Of a DNA stretch of 64,000 nt, positions 8,915 to 17,626 are shown piece by piece. The stretch spans positions 1 to 64,000 of the forward strand of contig CAINGU010000100.1 in NCBI GenBank assembly GCA_903848645.1, in the 5' to 3' direction. Made by a program: the position numbers and the translations under genes. The number at the start of each line of letters is the position of its first letter. The first letter of the stretch is position 1. Below the pieces are notes generated by a model. That model was given only the letters and a program-made list of their open reading frames with translations, had not been told where the DNA came from and did not search any database. The DNA is from an uncultured cyanobacterium (GTDB lineage: Bacteria > Cyanobacteriota > Cyanobacteriia > Cyanobacteriales > Nostocaceae).

Positions 8915-10249
8915 ATGAATCAGCAAGCACTGAAACAAGCATTAATTAATCTTCCTGATAATGCAAAAGAACCTGTAGTTGGCAACATCTTCATGCCTGA
9001 GTTTTGTAAGGAACTTGGTTTTGATAAGTTGGAGGTTTTTCCTAACTATAAGACTGGAAATAGTAAGGATGCTGTAGATTACTCTTTACGTCATAATCGT
9101 GATAATTCAGATATATTTATAAATACTGGATCTAATCCACGAATATTAATTGAGATTAAAGGTAGAGACATTAACCTCACTGAAGGAACTGCACAATATA
9201 AGCAAACTGTTAATCAGATCAAACGTTATTTACTCTCTCCAAAATGTAAAAGTGTTCAATGGGGAATAATTACTAATTCACAACATATTCAATTATTTAG
9301 AAAACATGGTAAAGTCGTGCATCCAGCGTCTACTTCTTTAGAAATTGATGCAAATAATATTAACACAATTGTACAGCAGATTAGACAAAAAATAGAACAT
9401 ACTCCAAAAGCCTTAACCGTAGCTATTTATAATAATAAAGGTGGCGTTGGTAAAACTACAACTACAGTTAACTTAGCAGCTATTTTAACACTTTTAGGTA
9501 AAAAAGTATTAGCAGTAGATTTTGATCCAAATCAAAAAGATTTAACTAATTCTTTAAATTGTCAAACTCAAAAATCTACCTTTTTTTCTTTATGTGAAGA
9601 TAAAAATAATGTAGTTTCAATCAAAGATGTTATACAATCATATAAAGTAGAATTTAGAAACCCAAAGAAAAGTTTGAGTTTCGATATTATTCCTTGTGAT
9701 GAAATATGGGGACAAAAAGGGGAAGATGAAATTAGAACTTTATTCAAACTAGATAGATTACGCCAGGTTTTAAGCAAGGTAAAATATCATTATGATTATA
9801 TATTAATTGATGCTTCTCCAAACTGGCGTTTTTTTAGTCAAAGTGCTTTACTCGCATCAGATGTTGTTTTGATTCCTACTAAACATAATGATCTTTCTTC
9901 TTTAGAAAATGCAGCTAAAGCTATCAGAGAATTTATTCCATTAATACAAAAAGTAAAAAAAGATGGTTCTCCTATAGCATTACCTATTTTTTGGAATGGA
10001 GAAAAAATAGGAGAAGTAGCAAAAACCACAGCACAAAAAGCTATTGATAATATTATCAACAAAGATAAAAGTTTATTACCCTATTTTTATCCACGTTATA
10101 CTAATACTACCAAGAATCGTCATATTTTTGAAGTACCTAGTAATGCTTATATAGCTACTGCTGTTTTCTCTCACATACCTGCTGTTTATAAGTATAAAAT
10201 TGCTTATGATTATTATTTAGATTTAGCAAAGGAGTATTTTTTACAATGA
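8915..10249 (+). CDS. PD-(D/E)XK nuclease-like domain fused to ParA ATPase
   Basis: A two-domain protein of 444 residues. Residues 1-150 resemble the N-terminal nuclease domain of type I restriction R subunits (HsdR_N family): VDYSL with Asp55, then ILIEIKG with Glu80 and Lys82, giving D-X24-E-X-K, and a following Gln/Tyr-rich helix (QYKQTVNQIKRYL). Residues 165-444 are a ParA/MinD-type ATPase: deviant Walker A KGGVGKTT (175-182) with the signature lysine, VDFDPN (201-206) and ILIDASPNW (Walker B/switch II). The stop overlaps the next start by four bases (ATGA), so the pair is co-translated. It is much more AT-rich than the surrounding housekeeping genes, which suggests transfer. Function is inferred to involve DNA; whether it partitions, cuts or senses DNA is not known from sequence. 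Confidence 0.8.
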   Translation: MNQQALKQALINLPDNAKEPVVGNIFMPEFCKELGFDKLEVFPNYKTGNSKDAVDYSLRHNRDNSDIFINTGSNPRILIEIKGRDINLTEGTAQYKQTVNQIKRYLLSPKCKSVQWGIITNSQHIQLFRKHGKVVHPASTSLEIDANNINTIVQQIRQKIEHTPKALTVAIYNNKGGVGKTTTTVNLAAILTLLGKKVLAVDFDPNQKDLTNSLNCQTQKSTFFSLCEDKNNVVSIKDVIQSYKVEFRNPKKSLSFDIIPCDEIWGQKGEDEIRTLFKLDRLRQVLSKVKYHYDYILIDASPNWRFFSQSALLASDVVLIPTKHNDLSSLENAAKAIREFIPLIQKVKKDGSPIALPIFWNGEKIGEVAKTTAQKAIDNIINKDKSLLPYFYPRYTNTTKNRHIFEVPSNAYIATAVFSHIPAVYKYKIAYDYYLDLAKEYFLQ

Positions 10250-10923
10250 ACTTAGACAATATCGGCAATTTAATGTATCTGTATATGAAAGAAATCACTC
10301 CTAGCGAAAGTATAGATACACCTGATTTTTTAATCAAGTCCACAGCAAAAGTATTAAATGAATTAGGAGGACGTAACTGGATACCTGTGATAGTTAAAGA
10401 AACAGGAGAAGATGAATATCAAGTAATTGGTAATTCCTTTATTTATGCAGTTGCAGAAGAAGCTGGTTTAGAAAGAATTTGGTGTATTATTGCTGATGAT
10501 AGTGAAGATACTGCAAAAATCAGTAAAATTCTTACAGGTGAAATTTTACCAAAAATCAATTTAACCTATGCTACCAGAGATGAAATCAAAGCAGCATTAG
10601 AATATTTAATTGAAAAACCCGGAAGCAGTTTAAAAGGTGTAAAATTAGCAGTTGCAACTAATAGAATTGATGAAGCACCGCGTAAATATTGGAAGAATTT
10701 AGATCCAATTACAACTTTGAAATGTCGTATTACCAAAGCCAAATTAAAGGATTTAAAGCAAGTTTTTTACGTCACACCTGAACCACTACCGGAGGTTATT
10801 AAAGATCCGGTACTTCTGAAAACATTAACTGTAACGGAATTGAAGAATATGGCTAAAAAGCGTGGTATTGCAGGTTTTAGTAAGAAAAGTAAAGATGAAT
10901 TAATTCAGTTATTAAGTGAGTAA
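10246..10923 (+). CDS. ParB-like protein with C-terminal Rho_N/SAP-like domain
   Basis: A 225-residue partner of the upstream nuclease-ParA protein. Residues about 20-100 look like a ParB/sulfiredoxin N-terminal fold (NWIPVIVKETGEDEYQVIGNSF, then IWCIIADD); the canonical ParB GxxRxxA motif is not evident. Residues about 187-225 (LKTLTVTELKNMAKKRGI through SKDELIQLL) match the helix-extended-helix of the Rho termination factor N-terminal or SAP domain, a small nucleic-acid-binding module. No helix-turn-helix typical of plasmid ParB is obvious. Translationally coupled by ATGA overlap. I infer a DNA-binding adaptor for the ATPase; moderately sure of domains, unsure of role. Confidence 0.7.
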   Translation: MNLDNIGNLMYLYMKEITPSESIDTPDFLIKSTAKVLNELGGRNWIPVIVKETGEDEYQVIGNSFIYAVAEEAGLERIWCIIADDSEDTAKISKILTGEILPKINLTYATRDEIKAALEYLIEKPGSSLKGVKLAVATNRIDEAPRKYWKNLDPITTLKCRITKAKLKDLKQVFYVTPEPLPEVIKDPVLLKTLTVTELKNMAKKRGIAGFSKKSKDELIQLLSE

Positions 10924-10945
10924 TTTTTAGATTTTTATTGTGATC

Positions 10946-11127
10946 GTCAGAATCAGGATAACCAGGATGTTAGGATGTACAGGATTGTAGTTTGTAGATT
11001 TTCTGTGAATATTTAATCATTATAAATTATGATTTAGAGAAAAATATATTTTCTATCATTCACAAAAACCTATATTTTCTAAAAAACATCCTGTTAATCC
11101 TTAAATCCTGGACATCCTGATTCTGAC
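10946..11127. repeat. Inverted-repeat element (41-bp arms, MITE-like)
   Basis: Arms at 10946-10986 and 11087-11127 are reverse complements with 34 of 41 positions matching, beginning with a perfect GTCAGAATCAGGAT. Inside each arm the pattern CAGGAT/AGGAT recurs. The 100-bp centre is AT-rich and non-coding. It could be a miniature inverted-repeat element, a bidirectional terminator between the two gene pairs, or a recombination site. No ORF is present in this gap (10924-11228). Confidence 0.7.
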
Positions 11128-11228
11128 AAATAATGAAATTTATTCCCTAGCTTCCTCAATTTATGGTATTTTTACCCTGATTATAGTTTTCCGTATTTTT
11201 TGTAATCTGGCTAAAAATATCCTGAATC

Positions 11229-11594
11229 ATGACTAATAATGATGTTGTCCGTCAACTACATGATATAGCTGAACAATTTCATATTTTTGAATGTGTTCCT
11301 TGTGCTATAGCTTTGCGTCAATTCCTGATTAATCAGAAAATACCTGGTAGAGAAATTAACTTGTTTACAGGGAGTACAGAAGACCCATTCTGTAATATCT
11401 ACCATGAAGTTTTACAACAAAACATCTCCATTAACGGTAGACATTATGCTATTGCAGTAGAAATTGATGGACAAGAACTAATTTTTGACAACATTCACCC
11501 CGAAGGAATTTCTAGGGTAAACTGGATAAATAACTTATATTGCGTTATACAAGATTTAGGTGGAGAATTTCAAATTACTGAAACAGAATTTTAA
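11229..11594 (+). CDS. Papain-fold toxin-like protein (Tox-PL type)
   Basis: A 121-residue stand-alone protein resembling the papain-fold toxin domains found at the C-termini of polymorphic toxins. Candidate catalytic residues are a cysteine at the start of a helix (ECVPCAIALRQFL; Cys22 or Cys25), His72 in GRHYAIAVEIDG, and Asp87 or Asn88 in LIFDN. It has no signal peptide, membrane helix or long delivery region, so if it is a toxin domain it is detached from any secretion module. It is followed 13 bases later by a small ORF that fits the role of an immunity partner. Could alternatively be a cytoplasmic cysteine peptidase or deamidase. Confidence 0.65.
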   Translation: MTNNDVVRQLHDIAEQFHIFECVPCAIALRQFLINQKIPGREINLFTGSTEDPFCNIYHEVLQQNISINGRHYAIAVEIDGQELIFDNIHPEGISRVNWINNLYCVIQDLGGEFQITETEF

Positions 11595-11607
11595 CCAGAG
11601 AAATATT

Positions 11608-11961
11608 ATGTTTGATTTATACGATTTAATCCGCAATATCCAAAAACGTCCAGCTATGTATTTAGGAAAAGTAACCATCGCTAACCTTCGCACTTTTATA
11701 GCTGGTTACAGTTTTGCCCGTCGTCAAATGCAAATACCTCAAACTGCACAAGAACAAGAATTTTCAGGTTTTCAAACTTGGATACAACAAAAATATAATG
11801 TTGCTTATAATCAAACTTGGGATCAAATTATTCTATTTTTCTCCAAAGATGAAAATACTGCTTTTGAGGAATTTTTTAAATTATTTGATGAATTTAGACA
11901 AACAAAGTCTTTTTCTCAACAGCAAGAAAATATAAAAGTAGATTCAGTCAGTATCATGTAA
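11608..11961 (+). CDS. Probable immunity partner of the papain-fold protein
   Basis: A 117-residue acidic/aromatic-rich protein starting [21 protein letters not shown] prefer the ATG at 11608 over the one at 11560, because the latter would overlap the upstream gene by 35 bases and adds residues that look untemplated; AGAGA precedes 11608. The gene lies 13 bases downstream of the papain-fold gene in the same direction. I recall similar small proteins beside such domains in cyanobacteria, but I do not know a named family, and the immunity role is inferred from the arrangement. Confidence 0.55.
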   Translation: MFDLYDLIRNIQKRPAMYLGKVTIANLRTFIAGYSFARRQMQIPQTAQEQEFSGFQTWIQQKYNVAYNQTWDQIILFFSKDENTAFEEFFKLFDEFRQTKSFSQQQENIKVDSVSIM

Positions 11962-12035
11962 TCTTTGAAAGATTCAGACATTTTTTATTTATAATAAAGA
12001 AGAATCGCAATCATACATCATACAAATTAAAAACA

Positions 12036-12701
12036 ATGGGAATATTCGGATTTGGTAAAAAGTCGGCAATGCCTACATCTGAGCAAGCTTTACCAGGACG
12101 TAACGAAGTAATGCGAGTCCCCGCACAACATTACGTTAACAAAAACCCTCTCAAAGCACCTTTTCCCGAAGGCTTAGAAACCGCTATGTTTGGTTTAGGC
12201 TGTTTTTGGGGAGCAGAACGCAAATTTTGGCAACAAGAAGGAGTTTACACCACTGCGGTAGGTTATGCGGCTGGTTACACACCCAATCCCAGTTATCAAG
12301 AAGTATGTAGCGGCATGACCGGTCATAATGAAGTAGTGTTAGTTGTGTTCAACCCCAAAGTAATTACTTATTCCCAACTGCTGAAAGTCTTCTGGGAAAG
12401 CCACAACCCCACCCAAGGAATGCGTCAAGGTAATGATGCTGGTACTCAATACCGTTCAGGAATTTACGTTTATTCTGAAGAACAAAAACAACTAGCAGAA
12501 ACATCACGTAACGCTTATCAATCAGCCCTCAGCGGTGCAGGTTATGGTAAAATTACCACAGAAATTTTAGATGCACCTGAATTTTATTATGCTGAAGAAT
12601 ATCATCAGCAATATTTAGCCAAAAACCCCGGTGGTTATTGTGGTTTAGGTGGTACTAACGTAGCTTGTCCAATAGGTCTTACTGAAGCCCAGGTAAGTTA
12701 G
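12036..12701 (+). CDS. msrA: Peptide-methionine (S)-S-oxide reductase MsrA
   Basis: Repairs methionine-S-sulfoxide in proteins using thioredoxin. The active-site motif GCFWGAE is at residues 55-61 (Cys56), followed by [26 protein letters not shown] and the [26 protein letters not shown] block, all diagnostic. A C-terminal Cys pair ([14 protein letters not shown]) may act as resolving cysteines. The 221-residue length includes a ~45-residue N-terminal extension usual in cyanobacteria. Followed by a strong terminator hairpin. Confidence 0.97.
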   Translation: MGIFGFGKKSAMPTSEQALPGRNEVMRVPAQHYVNKNPLKAPFPEGLETAMFGLGCFWGAERKFWQQEGVYTTAVGYAAGYTPNPSYQEVCSGMTGHNEVVLVVFNPKVITYSQLLKVFWESHNPTQGMRQGNDAGTQYRSGIYVYSEEQKQLAETSRNAYQSALSGAGYGKITTEILDAPEFYYAEEYHQQYLAKNPGGYCGLGGTNVACPIGLTEAQVS

Positions 12702-12725
12702 AAACGTAGAAATCAAAATTGATCT

Positions 12726-12755
12726 AGGTTGGGTTTCCTATCTTGAACCCAACCT
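12726..12755 (+). terminator. Terminator hairpin after msrA
   Basis: A 10-bp perfect stem (AGGTTGGGTT / AACCCAACCT) with a ten-base loop, followed by TTGTTATGTT, 24 bases after the msrA stop codon. The T-tract is weak, but the stem is strong and well placed. Confidence 0.7.
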
Positions 12756-12804
12756 TGTTATGTTAGAAATATGAGGATTCACATTTTCTATTAATTTAAA
12801 TATT

Positions 12805-13680
12805 ATGTCTTTACTCAAAAGCTCGCTCATTGGTTTAAAAGCAGACTCATTCCGTCATCCTCTGGACTTGGAAGCCACCAAAACTCTGAAGCAAATTCCC
12901 GGTTTAGATATGATGGTGCGAAATTTGCTCGGTCCAATGGCCGAACAAGTTTTTTATGTAGAAAATATCGCTTCTAGTATTTTAGTAGGAGAAAAACAAC
13001 TCCCCCATTTACACAAGTTATTATTAGAAGCTTGTCAAATTCTCGATATAGATCCGCCTCAGTTATATGTGCGTCAACATCCAGCCCCTAACGCTTATAC
13101 CTTTGCCATGCGAGGTAAGCAGCCCTTTGTTGTCATCCATACATCCTTAATTGATATTCTCACACCAGAAGAAATACAGGCTGTAATTGCTCATGAATTG
13201 GGTCATCTCAAGTGTGATCATAGCGTGTATTTAACACCTGTGAATTTATTGATTTTAGCCGCTGCCATTGTGCCAAATGTTGGTGCTGTTTTGGCTCAAG
13301 CTATCCAATCACAATTATTAGAATGGGTACGCTGTGCTGAGTTTACCTGTGATCGCGCCGCTTTGTTAGCTACCCAAAACCCTAAAGTGGTCATGTCAGT
13401 ATTGATGAAGTTAGCCGGCGGTTCTCCCACTTTAGCACCGCAACTGAATCTAGATGCCTTTATTGACCAAGCTCGTGCCTATGATGACATTAGCAAAACG
13501 GAATTGGGGGAAATGGTGAAATCTGCCAGAACAGCCCAATTAAGCCATCCTGTCCCCGTATTACGGGCGCGAGAAATTGATCGTTGGGCAGGTAGTCAAG
13601 AGTACCAAAAATTGGTGCAAAATCACGGCATTAATCATAAAAGTGAAACTGCATCTCAAGGCGGATGGCGTAATTGGTAG
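12805..13680 (+). CDS. M48 family metallopeptidase
   Basis: Zinc metalloprotease of the M48/HtpX-Ste24 type. The zinc motif HELGH is at residues 130-134 (VIAHELGHLKCDHS) and the third ligand is expected in CAEFTCDRAALLA at about residue 178. Hydrophobic stretches after the motif (LLILAAAIVPNVGAVLA) suggest membrane association. At 291 residues it is the usual length of cyanobacterial M48 proteins lacking extra TPR domains. It is close upstream of, and co-directional with, the hydroxy-acid oxidase gene (23 bases), so the two may be co-transcribed. Confidence 0.92.
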   Translation: MSLLKSSLIGLKADSFRHPLDLEATKTLKQIPGLDMMVRNLLGPMAEQVFYVENIASSILVGEKQLPHLHKLLLEACQILDIDPPQLYVRQHPAPNAYTFAMRGKQPFVVIHTSLIDILTPEEIQAVIAHELGHLKCDHSVYLTPVNLLILAAAIVPNVGAVLAQAIQSQLLEWVRCAEFTCDRAALLATQNPKVVMSVLMKLAGGSPTLAPQLNLDAFIDQARAYDDISKTELGEMVKSARTAQLSHPVPVLRAREIDRWAGSQEYQKLVQNHGINHKSETASQGGWRNW

Positions 13681-13703
13681 ATTTTGCTAGAGTCAATTAG
13701 AAT

Positions 13704-14807
13704 ATGAATTTTTTATCGCCGATTAATTTATTTGGATATGAACAACTAGCAAAAGAGCATCTTTCTCAGATGGCTTTTGATTATTACAGTAGTGGTGCAT
13801 GGGATGAAGTCACGTTGCGAGATAATCTCGCTGCTTTTACAAGAGTTAAACTTCGTCCGAAAATGTTAGTTGATGTTAGTGAAATTAACCTCACTACCCA
13901 GGTATTAGGGGAATCTTTGCAACTACCCCTATTAATTGCACCAATGGCTTTTCAATGTCTTGCTCATCCAGAAGGGGAAATTGCTACAGCCTTAGCAGCA
14001 GAAACCGCAGGTGCAGGTATGGTGCTGAGTACACTTGCTACTAAAAGTTTAGAAGAAGTTGCGAAAGTTGCCAATGCTTTGCAATGGTTTCAGCTTTACA
14101 TCCACAAAGATCAGGGTTTAACTCAGGCTTTAGTAGAACGAGCATACAAAGCAGGCTACAAAGCAATTTGTCTGACGGTGGATGCGCCTATGTTGGGAAA
14201 GCGAGAACGAGATCAGCGCAATGAGTTTACCTTACCCCCTGGCTTACATCCCGCTAATTTAACTAATATCTCCGGTTTGGACATTCCCCAAGTACAAGGG
14301 GAATCTGGCTTGTTGACTTATTTTGCTCAACAGATTAACCCCGCAGTCACTTGGAAAGATTTGCAATGGCTACAATCTCTTAGTCCCCTACCTTTGGTGG
14401 TGAAAGGCATTTTACGGGCTGATGATGCTATCCGGGCTGTAGAATGTGGCGCTCAAGCAATTGTAGTTTCTAATCACGGTGGTAGACAATTAGATGGAGC
14501 GATTGCTTCTTTAGATGCCCTACCCGAAATTATAGCCGCAGTGGACGGTAAAGCCGAAGTCCTATTAGATGGGGGCATTCGTCGAGGTACAGACATACTC
14601 AAAGCCTTAGCTTTCGGTGCTAAAGCCGTACTCATTGGACGACCTGTGTTATGGGGATTAGCGGTAGGTGGACAAACTGGAGTATCTCACATCATCTCCT
14701 TATTACAAGACGAGTTAAAACTGGCAATGGCACTTAGCGGCTGTGCTACCTTAGCAGATATTGATTCTAGCTTGGTTAGCCAGTTACCAAAAAAATTTCT
14801 AAATTAA
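13704..14807 (+). CDS. FMN-dependent alpha-hydroxy-acid oxidase (lactate/glycolate oxidase family)
   Basis: Oxidises a 2-hydroxy acid to a 2-oxo acid, passing electrons to O2 through FMN. The active-site segment VVSNHGGRQLDGA contains the catalytic His258 and substrate-binding Arg261; Lys234 (LVVKGILRADDA) contacts FMN, and the C-terminal phosphate site DGGIRRGTDILKALAFGAKAV is intact. In Nostoc the characterised homologue is mainly an L-lactate oxidase and not a glycolate oxidase, so lactate is the likelier substrate. 367 residues is full length. Confidence 0.93.
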   Translation: MNFLSPINLFGYEQLAKEHLSQMAFDYYSSGAWDEVTLRDNLAAFTRVKLRPKMLVDVSEINLTTQVLGESLQLPLLIAPMAFQCLAHPEGEIATALAAETAGAGMVLSTLATKSLEEVAKVANALQWFQLYIHKDQGLTQALVERAYKAGYKAICLTVDAPMLGKRERDQRNEFTLPPGLHPANLTNISGLDIPQVQGESGLLTYFAQQINPAVTWKDLQWLQSLSPLPLVVKGILRADDAIRAVECGAQAIVVSNHGGRQLDGAIASLDALPEIIAAVDGKAEVLLDGGIRRGTDILKALAFGAKAVLIGRPVLWGLAVGGQTGVSHIISLLQDELKLAMALSGCATLADIDSSLVSQLPKKFLN

Positions 14808-14820
14808 ATCTGATTCCCTA

Positions 14821-14848
14821 TTGCCAAAATAAAAAAATAGGTTATACT
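14821..14848 (+). promoter_or_regulatory. Sigma70-type promoter of tRNA-Leu
   Basis: A -35 box TTGCCA (14821-14826) and a -10 box TATACT (14843-14848) are separated by 16 bases and lie 18 bases before the mature tRNA 5' end. Good match to the vegetative consensus. Confidence 0.65.
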
Positions 14849-14866
14849 TGTAAAAGTGACACCCAA

Positions 14867-14950
14867 GGGCGGGTGGCGGAATTGGTAGACGCACCGCACT
14901 CAAAATGCGGCGGCCGTGAGGTCATAGGAGTTCGATTCTCCTCCTGCCCA
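14867..14950 (+). tRNA. trnL-CAA: tRNA-Leu (anticodon CAA)
   Basis: An 84-nt tRNA with long variable arm. The acceptor stem GGGCGGG pairs with CCTGCCC (one G-U), followed by discriminator A; no CCA is encoded. The anticodon stem CCGCA/TGCGG holds loop CTCAAAA with anticodon CAA at 14901-14903, reading UUG. The variable arm and the T-loop TTCGATTC are present. Confidence 0.97.
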
Positions 14951-15002
14951 TTTAAAAAAAATAAACGCAAGTTACAGCTTTTTTCTAAATAGCGTGCGTT
15001 AG

Positions 15003-15039
15003 TGCTATCCGTCTATATCTAAATTTTAGATGGATAGCA
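15003..15039. terminator. Hairpin between tRNA-Leu and the Wzc-like gene
   Basis: TGCTATCC (15003-15010) pairs with GGATAGCA (15032-15039), with a further partial stem inside. It lies in the convergent gap between the tRNA and the minus-strand Wzc-like gene, so it could terminate one or both. No long T-tract follows, so confidence is modest. Confidence 0.45.
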
Positions 15040-15050
15040 TTCAATGACGA

Positions 15051-17282
15051 TTACATAACCGAAGAATTATGAACTCGTTCTTGATGGGAATATCGGTAGT
15101 ATGAATTATAGCTGTTAGTTTGGGTTTTATCACCGTTAACAACTATACCCAATAGATTGATTGGATATGTTCTCAGGCTGTCTTGAACTTGTGCTAAGGC
15201 TGATTTATCTGTTTTATTCATTCTCACAACTAGCATTACACCATCAGTATGAGGTGCTATTAATCTAGCATCTACTAATCCCAGCATGGGAGGCGCATCA
15301 TAAATTACTAAATCAAAACTTTGATGGCAATAGTCCATAATCTGCCTCATTCTATCTGATGATAGCAATCTTGCGGGGTCAGGTGGTATTGGACCAGAAG
15401 TAATTACAGATAAATTCTTCATATTGGGCATTTCTTTAATTACCTGCTCTACCTCCATATTTGAAGAAATTAAATTACTTAATCCCCACAGATTATTTAA
15501 TTCTGATAATCTGTGAATCTGAGGACGGCGCAGATCAGCATCTACAAGTAATACCTTTTTTCCCATGGCTGTGGCTATTTTTGCCAGATGAAATGCTACT
15601 GTACTTTTACCATCTCCTGGAATAGATGAGGAAATAATTAAAGAACGAATAGGTTGATCAGAATTGAGTAGTTGAAGATTACTATATAAAACTTGTAAAG
15701 ATTCCAAAAATGCTCCTTGCCCATAATAGTTATTTTGGGAAGACTGAGAACGAAAGATACGAGACAGTTGATCCCTGCCTTGGGGAATATCTGCTGTAAC
15801 TATTTCTGCATTACTTATTCTGTTTTTCTGATTTAAGTATGAATTAGGAGATACGGTTTTATCAAAGGGAAGAGTTCCTAATATAGGCAGTCTGATCTTA
15901 TCTTTAAGACCCTCAATGGTATGATAGGTATTATCCATCTCTTCTATGAGTAAGGCAGTGCCTATAGCTAACAAAGAACTAGCGACAAGTCCCATTAGTA
16001 AACTGCGGGTAATATCTGGTGAAATTGGGGATTGTGGCTGAGTAGGTGCTTGGATTAATTCCCAAGGCAGTTCTGTTTGTGCTACTTCTATTTGCAATTT
16101 TTCCCGGTTGGCTAAAAACCGATTTAAACTTTCATTTGCTAGTTGTAAATTCCGCTGGATGTCAGTATATTGTCTAGATAAAACTGGTAATTGCTCTAAT
16201 TTTTTTTGCAATTGTTGTTCTACTTGTGTCAGTTGTTGACTATCTACTTCTATTTTTCTAATTAGAGTCGCAGCTTCAGCTAGTTTGATATTCAAAGACC
16301 GCTTTGCTTCTTTTTCGATAATAGGTAAGAGGTTGTCTCTTTTTTCTTGTAAGGTTTGAATAATTGGGTTATCTGGCTGAAATCGAGTTAATTCTCCAGA
16401 TATTTGCGTGTCTAATTGGCGCTGTTGAGTGATTAACTGTTGATATAGAGGGGCATTATTAATTGCAGTTAATTGTCCTGCTTCTCCCTGTAAACTCTGA
16501 TAATTAGCCCTCGCAGCGACTAACTGTTGATTTATAGTTAGTCGCTGTTGCGTTAGAGATTGGATTTGTGCAGAAATTGTTTGAGATTGGTTTTCTGGGT
16601 CAATAAAATTGTACTTTTGGCGGAATATCTGCATTTCTTTTTGGAAGTACAATACCCGATTTTGGATCTCAGGTAATTGTTTGTTCACAAATTGAATTCC
16701 TTGACGCAGCTTAGTTTGTCGCTTGTCTAAGCTGTAGGTTAAATAGAACTTAGAAATTGCATCTAGTACAACTTTAATTTTTTGAGTATCATTACTTTTA
16801 TAGCTAACTTCAATTACTTTTGCTGCTCCAAAGCGACGAATGGTTAAACCTTCCAACAAGGAAGTATAAGTAATGTCAGAATAGGATTTTTGCAACTTTT
16901 TCAGAACTGGTTGCAACAATTCTGGACTTTTGAGAACTTGAATTTGACTTTCATAATCTAGTCCATTTCTAGAGATATTAGAGTCTCCCAGGTTTACTTT
17001 CCCTATATTATTATCATCATTAACAGGTTCAACTAATATTTGAAAGTTGCCTTGATAGATAGCTTCCTGTTTCAGTGCTGAATAAGTAACACCAGCCATG
17101 GCAACTGTGATTACCCCTGTAATGATAATTGCTCGACGCTGTAAAAGTCCAAGAAATTGCCTTAAATTCCAATCATTAGCCTCTTCGGAAAACGAAGAAA
17201 TTGTGGAATGCGGAAATAATCTAGATGTAGAAACGATATTATCGTCAGGATTTGTGTGGTTTGTAATTTGCTGATCAATCAT
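15051..17282 (-). CDS. Wzc-like polysaccharide copolymerase / tyrosine autokinase, copy 1
   Basis: Controls chain length and export of extracellular polysaccharide. In order: cytoplasmic N-terminus, Wzz domain starting near residue 38 with a first membrane helix (IIITGVITVAMAGVTYSAL), a long periplasmic coiled-coil (about 180-410), a second helix (LLMGLVASSLLAIGTALLI, about 430), and a C-terminal BY-kinase with Walker A GDGKST (556-561), Walker A' LLVDADLRR (578-586) and DLVIYDAPP. The tail carries five tyrosines (SYNSYYRYS), the usual autophosphorylation cluster. A paralogue of the same size lies at 53345-55579 in opposite orientation, at the far end of the polysaccharide locus. Confidence 0.93.
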   Translation of the reverse strand: MIDQQITNHTNPDDNIVSTSRLFPHSTISSFSEEANDWNLRQFLGLLQRRAIIITGVITVAMAGVTYSALKQEAIYQGNFQILVEPVNDDNNIGKVNLGDSNISRNGLDYESQIQVLKSPELLQPVLKKLQKSYSDITYTSLLEGLTIRRFGAAKVIEVSYKSNDTQKIKVVLDAISKFYLTYSLDKRQTKLRQGIQFVNKQLPEIQNRVLYFQKEMQIFRQKYNFIDPENQSQTISAQIQSLTQQRLTINQQLVAARANYQSLQGEAGQLTAINNAPLYQQLITQQRQLDTQISGELTRFQPDNPIIQTLQEKRDNLLPIIEKEAKRSLNIKLAEAATLIRKIEVDSQQLTQVEQQLQKKLEQLPVLSRQYTDIQRNLQLANESLNRFLANREKLQIEVAQTELPWELIQAPTQPQSPISPDITRSLLMGLVASSLLAIGTALLIEEMDNTYHTIEGLKDKIRLPILGTLPFDKTVSPNSYLNQKNRISNAEIVTADIPQGRDQLSRIFRSQSSQNNYYGQGAFLESLQVLYSNLQLLNSDQPIRSLIISSSIPGDGKSTVAFHLAKIATAMGKKVLLVDADLRRPQIHRLSELNNLWGLSNLISSNMEVEQVIKEMPNMKNLSVITSGPIPPDPARLLSSDRMRQIMDYCHQSFDLVIYDAPPMLGLVDARLIAPHTDGVMLVVRMNKTDKSALAQVQDSLRTYPINLLGIVVNGDKTQTNSYNSYYRYSHQERVHNSSVM

Positions 17283-17626
17283 TGATTTCTATGGGGTAAA
17301 TAGCAAGGACAAAATATATAAACGTTTGTTAGTTAGACAATTAAAATGGATTAGAAAACAATTCAAAAGTAAGATACCGCTATAACAATGTGGAGAGAAC
17401 TATTTGAATTTATTCTGTCACCATGTAAAGATTCCAGGGTCTGTGGTTTGCCAGTACAGGAATGTTTTGTATGTATTATCTTGAACTGTCAATAATAGCT
17501 TGTGTCGCTATTGGATCTGTGACTGCCAAGGAACAACACATTTATATTTTACATCCTGATCTATTAATTGTCTGTACATATTACTAATCTAATCTAATTT
17601 ATATTACCATCTAATAATTTTTGTAA
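17283..17626. other. Intergenic region between Wzc-like and acyltransferase genes
   Basis: 344 bases without a convincing ORF, RNA or repeat. It probably holds the promoter of the minus-strand Wzc-like gene; I cannot assign promoter boxes with confidence. Confidence 0.4.
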
